Shown piece by piece: positions 11,152 to 18,662 of a stretch of DNA of 64,000 bases; positions within the stretch are counted from its first letter, which is position 1; every line of letters begins with the position of its first letter. A program made the position numbers and the translations under genes. The notes beneath the pieces were generated by a model. It was not told the DNA's origin. It saw nothing but the letters and a program-made list of their open reading frames with translations, and did no database searches. The DNA comes from Antedon mediterranea (taxonomy: Eukaryota > Echinodermata > Crinoidea > Comatulida > Antedonidae), in contig NC_092680.1 in assembly GCF_964355755.1 (NCBI RefSeq), positions 19,507,001 through 19,571,000 of the forward strand, given 5' to 3'.

Positions 11152-11223
11152 TCCTTGGTAGTATAGTGGTGAGTATCTCCGCCTGTCACGCGGAAGACCA
11201 GGGTTCAATTCCCCGCCAGGGAG
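11152..11223 (+). tRNA. tRNA-Asp (GTC) copy 25
   Basis: G49A as in copies 4 and 16 (3460 bp after copy 4, 1475 bp after copy 16). Confidence 0.85.
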
Positions 11224-11316
11224 AGTTTACTTTTATATTTTTTGCTACCACATTCGAAATAAAAGAAAATGAATTTTACAATAAAATTTAAAAATTCTAA
11301 AAGTGTATCATCCGAT

Positions 11317-11388
11317 TCCTTGGTAGTATAGTGGTGAGTATCTCCGCCTGTCACGCGGAAGACCGGCGTTCAATTCCCCGCCAGGGAG
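11317..11388 (+). tRNA. tRNA-Asp (GTC) copy 26
   Basis: G51C gives a C-C mismatch in the T-stem. Confidence 0.82.
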
Positions 11389-11476
11389 AGTTTACTTATA
11401 TATTTTTTGCTACCATATTCGAGATATAAGAATATTTCCAATAAAATCTAAAAATTCTAAAAGTGTATCAACCGAT

Positions 11477-11548
11477 TCCTTGGTAGTATAGTGGTGAGTA
11501 TCTCCGCCTGTCACGCGGAAGACCGGGGTTCAATTCCCCGCCAGGGAG
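11477..11548 (+). tRNA. tRNA-Asp (GTC) copy 27
   Basis: Identical to the array consensus. Confidence 0.96.
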
Positions 11549-11641
11549 AGTTTACTTTTATATTTTTTGCTACCACATTCGAAATAAAAGAAAATGAATT
11601 TTCCAAGAAAATTTAAAAATTCTAAAAGTGTATCAACTGAT

Positions 11642-11713
11642 TCCTTGGTAGTATAGTGGTGAGTATCTCCGCCTGTCACGCGGAAGACCGGTGTTCAATT
11701 CACCGCCAGGGAG
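11642..11713 (+). tRNA. tRNA-Asp (GTC) copy 28, compensated T-stem
   Basis: G51T/C61A pair swap, exactly 3460 bp after copy 7. Confidence 0.92.
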
Positions 11714-11806
11714 AGTTTACTTTTATATTTTTTGCTACCACATTCGAAATAAAAGAAAATGAAATTTACAATAAAATTTAAAAATTCTAAAAGTGTATCA
11801 TCCGAT

Positions 11807-11878
11807 TCCTTGGTAGTATAGTGGTGAGTATCTCCGCCTGTCACGCGGAAGACCGGGGTTCAATTCCCCGCCAGGGAG
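11807..11878 (+). tRNA. tRNA-Asp (GTC) copy 29
   Basis: Identical to the array consensus. Confidence 0.96.
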
Positions 11879-11966
11879 AGTTTACTTATATATTTTTTGC
11901 TACCATATTCGAGATATAAGAATATTTCCAATAAAATTTAAAAATTCTAAAAGTGTATCATCCGAT

Positions 11967-12038
11967 TCCTTGGTAGTATAGTGGTGAGTATCTCCGCCTG
12001 TCACGCGGAAGACCGGGGTTCAATTCCCCGCCAGGGAG
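11967..12038 (+). tRNA. tRNA-Asp (GTC) copy 30
   Basis: Identical to the array consensus; first unit of the 2626-bp-offset block duplication. Confidence 0.96.
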
Positions 12039-12131
12039 AGATTTCTTTTAAATATTTTGCTACCACATTCGAAATAAAAGAAAATGAATTTTACAAGAAA
12101 ATTTAAAAATTCTAAAAGTGTATCAACTGAT

Positions 12132-12203
12132 TCCTTGGTAGTATAGTGGTGAGTATCTCCGCCTGTCACGCGGAAGACCGCGGTTCAATTCCCCGCCAGG
12201 GAG
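12132..12203 (+). tRNA. tRNA-Asp (GTC) copy 31
   Basis: G50C gives a C-C mismatch in the T-stem; shared with copy 47. Confidence 0.82.
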
Positions 12204-12296
12204 AGTTTACTTTTATATGTTTTGCTACCACATTCGAAATAAAAGAAAATGAATTTTACAAGAAAATTTAAAAATTCTAAAAGGGTATCAACTGAT

Positions 12297-12368
12297 TCCT
12301 TGGTAGTATAGTGGTGAGTATCTCCGCCTGTCACGCGGAAGACCGGGGTTCAATTCATCGCCAGGGAG
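12297..12368 (+). tRNA. tRNA-Asp (GTC) copy 32
   Basis: C61A and C62T in the T-stem: one mismatch and one wobble. Its block partner, copy 48, has the consensus here. Confidence 0.8.
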
Positions 12369-12461
12369 AATTTACTTTTATATTTTTTGCTACCACATTC
12401 GAAATAAAAGAAAATGAATTTTTCAATAAAATTTTAAAATTCTAAAAGTGTATCAACCGAT

Positions 12462-12533
12462 TCCTTGGTAGTATAGTGGTGAGTGTCTCCGCCTGTCACG
12501 CGGAAGACCGGGGTTCAATTCCCCGCCAGGGAG
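12462..12533 (+). tRNA. tRNA-Asp (GTC) copy 33
   Basis: A24G, which leaves a T11-G24 wobble in the D-stem. Confidence 0.92.
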
Positions 12534-12630
12534 TGTTGACTTTTATATTTTTTGCTACCACATTCATTCGAAATATAAGAAAATGAATTTTGCAAGAAAA
12601 TTTTAAAATTCTAAAAGTGCATCAACCGAT

Positions 12631-12702
12631 TCCTTGGTAGTATAGTGGTGAGTATCTCCGCCTGTCACGCGGAAGACCGGGGTTCAATTCCCTGCCAGGG
12701 AG
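12631..12702 (+). tRNA. tRNA-Asp (GTC) copy 34
   Basis: C63T, a G-T wobble in the T-stem; shared with copy 50. Confidence 0.9.
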
Positions 12703-12790
12703 TGTTTACTTTTATATTTTTTGCTACCATATTCGAGATATAACAAAATTTAAAAGAAAATTAAAAAATTCTAAAAGTGTATCAACCGAT

Positions 12791-12862
12791 TCCTTGGTAG
12801 TATAGTGGTGAGTATCTCCGCCTGTCACGCGGAAGACCGGGGTTCAATTCCTCGCCAGGGAG
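12791..12862 (+). tRNA. tRNA-Asp (GTC) copy 35
   Basis: C62T, a G-T wobble in the T-stem. Confidence 0.9.
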
Positions 12863-12955
12863 AGTTTACTTTTATATTTTTTGCTACCACATTCGAAATA
12901 AAAGAAAATGAATTTTCCAAGAAAATTTAAAAATTCTAAAAGTGTATCAACTGAT

Positions 12956-13027
12956 TCCTTGGTAGTATAGTGGTAAGTATCTCCGCCTGTCACGCGGAAG
13001 ACCGGGGTTCAATTCCCCGCTAGGGAG
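12956..13027 (+). tRNA. tRNA-Asp (GTC) copy 36
   Basis: G20A in the D-loop and C66T (G6-T66 wobble) in the acceptor stem. Confidence 0.87.
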
Positions 13028-13121
13028 AGTTTACTTTTATATTTTTTTGCTACCACATTCGAAATAAAAGAAAATGAATTTTGCAAGAAAATTTAAAAAT
13101 TCTAAAAGTGTATCAACTGAT

Positions 13122-13193
13122 TCCTTGGTAGTATAGTGGTGAGTATCTCCGCCTGTCACGCGGAAGACCGGGGTTCAATTCCCCGCCAGGGAG
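13122..13193 (+). tRNA. tRNA-Asp (GTC) copy 37
   Basis: Identical to the array consensus. Confidence 0.96.
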
Positions 13194-13281
13194 AGTTTAT
13201 TTATATATTTTTTGCTACCATATTCGAGATATAAGAATCTTTACAAGAAGATTACAAAATTCTAAAGATGTATCAACCGAT

Positions 13282-13353
13282 TCCTTGGTAGTATAGTGGT
13301 GAGTATCTCCGCCTGTCACGCGGAAGACCGGGGTTCAATTCCCCGCCAGGGAG
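13282..13353 (+). tRNA. tRNA-Asp (GTC) copy 38
   Basis: Identical to the array consensus. Confidence 0.96.
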
Positions 13354-13448
13354 AGTTTACTTTTATATTTTTTTTGCTACCACATTCGAAATAAAAGAAA
13401 ATGAATTTTGCAAGAAAATTTAAAAATTCTAAAAGTGTATCAACTGAT

Positions 13449-13520
13449 TCCTTGGTAGTATAGTGGTGAGTATCTCCGCCTGTCACGCGGAAGACCGGGG
13501 TTCAATTCCCCGCCAGGGAG
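13449..13520 (+). tRNA. tRNA-Asp (GTC) copy 39
   Basis: Identical to the array consensus. Confidence 0.96.
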
Positions 13521-13608
13521 AGTTTACTTATATATTTTTTGCTACCATATTCGAGATATAAGAATATTTCCAATAAAATTTAAAAATTCTAAAAGTGTAT
13601 CAACCGAT

Positions 13609-13680
13609 TCCTTGGTAGTATAGTGGTTAGTATCTCCGCCTGTCACGCGGAAGACCGGGGTTCAATTCCCCGCCAGGGAG
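13609..13680 (+). tRNA. tRNA-Asp (GTC) copy 40
   Basis: G20T in the D-loop only. Confidence 0.92.
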
Positions 13681-13773
13681 TGTTTACTTTTATATTTTTT
13701 GCTACCATATTCGAAATAAAAGAAAATGAATTTTGCAAGAAAATTTAAAAATTCTAAAAGTGTATCAACTGAT

Positions 13774-13845
13774 TCCTTGGTAGTATAGTGGTGAGTATCT
13801 CCGCCTGTCACGCGGAAGACCGGGGTTCAATTCCCCGCCAGGGAG
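13774..13845 (+). tRNA. tRNA-Asp (GTC) copy 41
   Basis: Identical to the array consensus. Confidence 0.96.
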
Positions 13846-13940
13846 AGTTTACTTTTATATTTTTTTTGCTACCACATTCGAAATAAAAGAAAATGAATTT
13901 TGCAAGAAAATTTAAAAATTCTAAAAGTGTATCAACTGAT

Positions 13941-14012
13941 TCCTTGGTAGTATAGTGGTGAGTATCTCCGCCTGTCACGCGGAAGACCGGGGTTCAATTC
14001 CCCGCCAGCGAG
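13941..14012 (+). tRNA. tRNA-Asp (GTC) copy 42
   Basis: G69C gives a C-C mismatch in the acceptor stem. Confidence 0.82.
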
Positions 14013-14107
14013 TGTTTACTTTTATATTTTTTTTGCTACCACATTCGAAATAAAAGAAAATGAATTTTGCAAGAAAATTTAAAAATTCTAATGGTGTATC
14101 AACCGAT

Positions 14108-14179
14108 TCCTTGGTAGTATAGTGGTGAGTATCTCCGCCTATCACGCGGAAGACCGGTTTTCAATTCCCCGCCAGGGAG
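14108..14179 (+). tRNA. tRNA-Asp-like copy 43 with ATC anticodon
   Basis: G34A changes the anticodon from GTC to ATC. G51T and G52T add two T-stem mismatches. Probably a pseudogene; identical changes in copy 55. Confidence 0.7.
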
Positions 14180-14272
14180 AGTTTACTTTTATATTTTTTG
14201 CTACCACATTCGAAATAAAAGAAAATGAATTTTTCAATAAAATTTAAAAATTCTAAAAGTGTATCAACTGAT

Positions 14273-14344
14273 TCCTTGGTAATATAGTGGTGAGTATCTC
14301 CGCCTGTCACGCGGAAGACCGGGGTTCAATTCCCCGCCAGGGAG
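14273..14344 (+). tRNA. tRNA-Asp (GTC) copy 44
   Basis: G10A in the D-stem and box A; otherwise consensus. Confidence 0.88.
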
Positions 14345-14432
14345 AGTTTACTTATATATTTTTTGCTACCATATTCGAGATATAAGAATATTTCCAATAA
14401 AATTTAAAAATTCTAAAAGTGTATCATCCGAT

Positions 14433-14504
14433 TCCTTGGTAGTATAGTGGTGAGTATCTCCGCCTGTCACGCGGAAGACCGGGGTTCAATTCCCCGCCAG
14501 GGAG
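14433..14504 (+). tRNA. tRNA-Asp (GTC) copy 45
   Basis: Identical to the array consensus. Confidence 0.96.
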
Positions 14505-14592
14505 AGTTTACTTATATATTTTTTGCTACCATATTCGAGATATAAAAATATTTCCAATAAAATTTAAAAATTCTAAAAGTGTATCATCCGAT

Positions 14593-14664
14593 TCCTTGGT
14601 AGTATAGTGGTGAGTATCTCCGCCTGTCACGCGAAAGACCGGGGTTCAATTCCCCGCCAGGGAG
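14593..14664 (+). tRNA. tRNA-Asp (GTC) copy 46
   Basis: G42A, a C-A mismatch in the anticodon stem; block partner of copy 30. Confidence 0.83.
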
Positions 14665-14757
14665 AGATTTCTTTTAAATATTTTGCTACCACATTCGAAA
14701 TAAAAGAAAATGAATTTTACAAGAAAATTTAAAAATTCTAAAAGTGTATCAACTGAT

Positions 14758-14829
14758 TCCTTGGTAGTATAGTGGTGAGTATCTCCGCCTGTCACGCGGA
14801 AGACCGCGGTTCAATTCCCCGCCAGGGAG
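14758..14829 (+). tRNA. tRNA-Asp (GTC) copy 47
   Basis: G50C, as in copy 31 (2626 bp upstream). Confidence 0.82.
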
Positions 14830-14922
14830 AGTTTACTTTTATATGTTTTGCTACCACATTCGAAATAAAAGAAAATGAATTTTACAAGAAAATTTAAACA
14901 TTCTAAAAGGGTATCAACTTAT

Positions 14923-14994
14923 TCCTTGGTAGTATAGTGGTGAGTATCTCCGCCTGTCACGCGGAAGACCGGGGTTCAATTCCCCGCCAGGGAG
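14923..14994 (+). tRNA. tRNA-Asp (GTC) copy 48
   Basis: Identical to the array consensus. Confidence 0.96.
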
Positions 14995-15087
14995 AATTTA
15001 CTTTTATATTTTTTGCTACCACATTCGAAATAAAAGAAAATGAATTTTTCAATAAAATTTTAAAATTCTAAAAGTGTATCAACCGAT

Positions 15088-15159
15088 TTCTTGGTAGTAT
15101 AGTGGTGAGTGTCTCCGCCTGTCACGCGGAAGACCGGGGTTCAATTCCCCGCCAGGGAG
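15088..15159 (+). tRNA. tRNA-Asp (GTC) copy 49
   Basis: C2T (T2-G70 wobble) and A24G; partner of copy 33, which shares A24G. Confidence 0.87.
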
Positions 15160-15256
15160 TGTTGACTTTTATATTTTTTGCTACCACATTCATTCGAAAT
15201 ATAAGAAAATGAATTTTGCAAGAAAATTTTAAAATTCTAAAAGTGCATCAACCGAT

Positions 15257-15328
15257 TCCTTGGTAGTATAGTGGTGAGTATCTCCGCCTGTCACGCGGAA
15301 GACCGGGGTTCAATTCCCTGCCAGGGAG
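15257..15328 (+). tRNA. tRNA-Asp (GTC) copy 50
   Basis: C63T wobble, as in copy 34. Confidence 0.9.
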
Positions 15329-15416
15329 TGTTTACTTTTATATTTTTTGCTACCATATTCGAGATATAACAAAATTTAAAAGAAAATTAAAACATTCTAA
15401 AAGTGTATCAACCGAT

Positions 15417-15488
15417 TCCTTGGTAGTATAGTGGTGAGTATCTCCGCCTGTCACGCGGAAGACCGGGGTTCAATTCCCCGCCAGGGAG
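15417..15488 (+). tRNA. tRNA-Asp (GTC) copy 51
   Basis: Identical to the array consensus. Confidence 0.96.
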
Positions 15489-15583
15489 AGTTTACTTTTA
15501 TATTTTTTGCTACCACATATTCGAAATAAAAGAAAATGAATTTTGCAAGAAAATTTTAAAATTCTAAAAGTGTATCAACCGAT

Positions 15584-15655
15584 TCCTTGGTAGTATAGTG
15601 GTGAGTATCTCCGCCTGTCACGCGGAAGACCGGGGTTCAATTCCCCGCCAGGGAG
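15584..15655 (+). tRNA. tRNA-Asp (GTC) copy 52
   Basis: Identical to the consensus; the extra unit that shifts the block offset from 2626 to 2793 bp. Confidence 0.96.
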
Positions 15656-15748
15656 AGTTTACTTTTATATTTTTTGCTACCACATTCGAAATAAAAGAAA
15701 ATGAATTTTCCAAGAAAATTTAAAAATTCTAAAAGTGTATCAACTGAT

Positions 15749-15820
15749 TCCTTGGTAGTATAGTGGTGAGTATCTCCGCCTGTCACGCGGAAGACCGGGG
15801 TTCAATTCCCCGCCAGGGAG
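15749..15820 (+). tRNA. tRNA-Asp (GTC) copy 53
   Basis: Identical to the array consensus. Confidence 0.96.
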
Positions 15821-15914
15821 AGTTTACTTTTACATTTTTTTGCTACCACATTCGAAATAAAAGAAAATGAATTTTGCAAGAAAATTTAAAAATTCTAAAA
15901 GTGTATCAACTGAT

Positions 15915-15986
15915 TCCTTGGTAGTATAGTGGTGAGTATCTCCGCCTGTCACGCGAAAGACCGGGGTTCAATTCCCCGCCAGGGAG
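15915..15986 (+). tRNA. tRNA-Asp (GTC) copy 54
   Basis: G42A, a C-A mismatch in the anticodon stem. Confidence 0.83.
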
Positions 15987-16074
15987 AGTTTATTTATATA
16001 TTTTTTGCTACCATATTCGAGATATAAGAATCTTTACAAGAAGATTACAAAATTCTAAAGATGTATCAACCGAT

Positions 16075-16146
16075 TCCTTGGTAGTATAGTGGTGAGTATC
16101 TCCGCCTATCACGCGGAAGACCGGTTTTCAATTCCCCGCCAGGGAG
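16075..16146 (+). tRNA. tRNA-Asp-like copy 55 with ATC anticodon
   Basis: G34A (anticodon ATC) with G51T and G52T, as in copy 43. Likely a pseudogene. Confidence 0.7.
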
Positions 16147-16240
16147 AGTTTACTTTTATATTTTTTGCTACCACATTCGAAATAAAAGAAAATGAATTTT
16201 GCAAGAAAATTTAAAACATTCTAAAAGTGTATCAACTTAT

Positions 16241-16312
16241 TCCTTGGTAGTATAGTGGTGAGTATCTCCGCCTGTCACGCGGAAGACCGGGGTTCAATTC
16301 CCCGCCAGGGAG
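16241..16312 (+). tRNA. tRNA-Asp (GTC) copy 56
   Basis: Identical to the array consensus. Confidence 0.96.
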
Positions 16313-16407
16313 AGTTTACTTTTATATTTTTTTTGCTACCACATTCGAAATAAAAGAAAATTAATTTTGCAAGAAAATTTAAAAATTCTAATGGTGTATC
16401 AACTAAT

Positions 16408-16479
16408 TCCTTGGTAGTATAGTGGTGAGTATCTCCGCCTGTCACGCGGAAGACCGGGGTTCAATTCCCCGCCAGGGAG
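16408..16479 (+). tRNA. tRNA-Asp (GTC) copy 57
   Basis: Identical to the array consensus. Confidence 0.96.
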
Positions 16480-16572
16480 AGTTTACTTTTATATTTTTTG
16501 CTACCACATTCGAAATAAAAGAAAATGAATTTTGCAAGAAAATTTAAAAATTCTAAAAATGTATCAACTGAT

Positions 16573-16650
16573 TCCTTGATAGTAGGCTTATAGTGGTGAG
16601 TATCTCCGCCTGTCACGCGGAAGACCGGGGTTCAATTCCCCGCCAGGGAG
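16573..16650 (+). tRNA. tRNA-Asp-like copy 58 with 6-nt D-arm insertion
   Basis: G7A and a 6-nt insertion in the D-stem region interrupt box A. Probably non-functional. Confidence 0.65.
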
Positions 16651-16743
16651 AGTTTACTTATATATTTTTTGCTACCATATTCGAAATAAAAGAAAATGAA
16701 TTTTACAAGAAAATTTAAAAATTCTAAAAGTTCATCAACTGAT

Positions 16744-16815
16744 TCCTTGGTAGTATAGTGGTGAGTATCTCCGCCTGTCACGCGGAAGACCGGGGTTCAA
16801 TTCCCCGCCAGGGAG
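16744..16815 (+). tRNA. tRNA-Asp (GTC) copy 59
   Basis: Identical to the array consensus. Confidence 0.96.
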
Positions 16816-16908
16816 AGTTTACTTATATATTTTTTGCTACCATATTCGAAATAAAAGAAAATGAATTTTACAAAAAAATTTAAAAATTCTAAAAGTTCAT
16901 CAACTGAT

Positions 16909-16980
16909 TCCTTGGTAGTATAGTGGTGAGTATCTCCGCCTGTCACGCGGAAGACCGGGGTTCAATTCCCCGCCAGGGAG
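16909..16980 (+). tRNA. tRNA-Asp (GTC) copy 60
   Basis: Identical to the array consensus. Confidence 0.96.
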
Positions 16981-17073
16981 AGTTTACTTATATATTTCTT
17001 GCTACCATATTCGAAATAAAAGAAAATGAATTTTGCAAGAAAATTTAAAAATTCTAAAAGTGTATCAACTGAT

Positions 17074-17145
17074 TCCTTGGTAGTATAGTGGTGAGTATCT
17101 CCGCCTGTCACACGGAAGACCGGGGTTCAATTCCCCGCCAGAGAG
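17074..17145 (+). tRNA. tRNA-Asp (GTC) copy 61
   Basis: Last recognisable unit. G39A and G69A cause anticodon-stem and acceptor-stem mismatches. The edge copies 1 and 61 are both decayed. Confidence 0.75.
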
Positions 17146-17221
17146 AGTTTACTTTCATGTTTTTTTGCTACCACATTCGAGATATATAACAATATTATCA
17201 AGAAAATTTTAAAATACCGAT

Positions 17222-17266
17222 TCATTGGTAGGATATAGTAATTGCTCCTAGTAATTCTCCCCGCCA
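17222..17266 (+). pseudogene. Decayed tRNA-Asp fragment beyond the array
   Basis: TTCATTGGTAGGATATAG resembles the 5' end of the tRNA-Asp unit. It is followed by a CTCCCCGCC-like remnant, with no anticodon arm. It sits after a normal array spacer, so it is a degenerated outer unit. Confidence 0.5.
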
Positions 17267-17280
17267 CCATGGACACGTTG

Positions 17281-18300
17281 ACGTCTTACGTACTTTTATA
17301 TTTTTTTGCTGTCATATTTATTTTAAAATAGTTGTGCGCCGCCTGTTGTTGAGCCAGTGAGAATACATTATTATTACTTTATTTGGTTAAAGATGATACA
17401 CCGGCTAGGGGCCTAGGTAGGCTTAACAACTTATTTTAAGGATGCAATAATTGGTGAGTGTTACATTATCAGTTAAATTTGTAACGTTGATTTTTTGTTG
17501 ATATCATGTAAGCTAGGCCTAGTCTCAACTCAGCTTAAACTGCACCACTTACCTCCTACTGTGTATGTACCGGATCCTATGTACCTAGGCCTAGGCCTAG
17601 CATGATAATTAAGTAAGTCCACGTACGTACCTGCCAGACACGGGAGGAGGAGGAGGAGGTCTGGCTGGGAGCGGATGTACGTCTTTTTATTTATCCTTCA
17701 TTTGGAGGAAATCCTTTTTTTCTGGGGCCTAACTAACTCAAATTGTAGTAAGCTGTTTGTTGTATCATGGAACATGGCATTTTAATTTTTATCATAAATT
17801 GTTATCATAAAAAACAGCTATCAAGCAAGTAGTAAATATAATTTAAAAAAAGGCTAATTAAAATACCTGTCTGTACTAGGCTACTACTACTACTAGGCTA
17901 GGCTAGTACTACTGCTGACTGTAGTTAGGCCTATGTTTATTAATTTCATATTGAGATTGTATAATAATGTATGTACACTAGGCCTAGGCTAGTTTTGTAC
18001 TACTAAGCCTAGGCTAGTTTTGTACTAGGCTAGACCTAATTTATTAAATTTAATAATTTATGGTAGGCCTAGCCTCTATATAGGCTAAAGAAAGAGGGCA
18101 TAGGCAATACATAAGTTACTATAGCAGACATTCCAACCTTCCTGATTTTTCCTAATCCCAATCTCCCGAAAAGTAATTAACAAAGTCTAACAAAATTTGG
18201 GTTTAAGGTAAAAACATTTTTCAAACCGACATTGACTGCCTGATGTTTGTTTTTTAGGTGGTCATTTCAGTATTTGTACATAATTATATCTGATTTGTCA
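17281..18300. repeat. Intergenic DNA with AGGCCT-motif clusters
   Basis: No gene seen. Dense CTAGGCCTAG/TAGGCTAG words occur around 17510-17605 and 17875-18080. A GGA-rich run (GGAGGAGGAGGAGG) lies near 17643-17660. Confidence 0.5.
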
Positions 18301-18662
18301 GGGCATGTGGCGCAGTGGGTTGGACGTTAGATTACTGATCGTGAGATCGTGATTCAAATCCAATTTATGTTGCATTGCTTGTATCCTTAGGCAAGACACT
18401 TTACTTATATATTTATACACTCAAGTGTATAAATGAGTAACGGTTAGATCAAGACCCAACTTTGCGCTGATTACTACAGTAGCTACATTATGGGAGTATG
18501 TTTCCATTCGTGTTTGATCAAAAAAATGACCGGGGTAATAATGTGCAGCGCATTGGGAGCTTATGTGCTATATAAGAATGAACTATTTGTTAAGAGCCTT
18601 TGAGCATGTTTATTCATAAAAAGGGGGCTATATAAATGTGGTATATTATTAGTATTATTAGT
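18301..18662 (+). mobile_element. tRNA-derived SINE (about 360 bp)
   Basis: It begins GGGCATGTGGCGCAGTGGG, with an excellent RNA polymerase III box A (TGGCGCAGTGGG, 18308-18319) and a box B-like GATTCAAATCC at 18351-18361. A body follows with the phrase TCCTTAGGCAAGACACTTTAC, common in deuterostome SINEs. It ends with GGCTATATAAATGTGG and an ATT-rich tail. No protein is encoded. A truncated relative of the head lies at 61159-61185. Confidence 0.8.

Larger units (their letters stand above)
7206..17145 (+). repeat. Tandem array of 61 tRNA-Asp genes
   Basis: 61 tRNA-Asp units in head-to-tail order fill about 9.9 kb. Each is a 72-nt tRNA body followed by an AT-rich spacer of about 88-95 bp; unit lengths are mostly 160 or 165 bp. 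The spacer falls into a few recurring classes. One has TTTACTTTTATA then a T-run, GCTACCACATTCG and AAATAAAAGAAAATG. One has TTTACTTATATA, GCTACCATATTCGAGATATA and a shorter unit. One has TTTTCTTTTAAATATTTTGC. Runs of four or more T within about 10-20 nt after each tRNA are suitable RNA polymerase III terminators. Substitutions and spacer classes recur at fixed offsets, showing block duplications. Individual genes are listed separately with positions numbered 1-72 along the gene. Confidence 0.97.

Noticed and set aside
7206-17145. Regular repeats with spacers resembling a CRISPR array
   Set aside because: The repeated unit is a 72-nt tRNA with conserved spacers that are themselves repeats; this is eukaryotic sequence with no cas-like genes.
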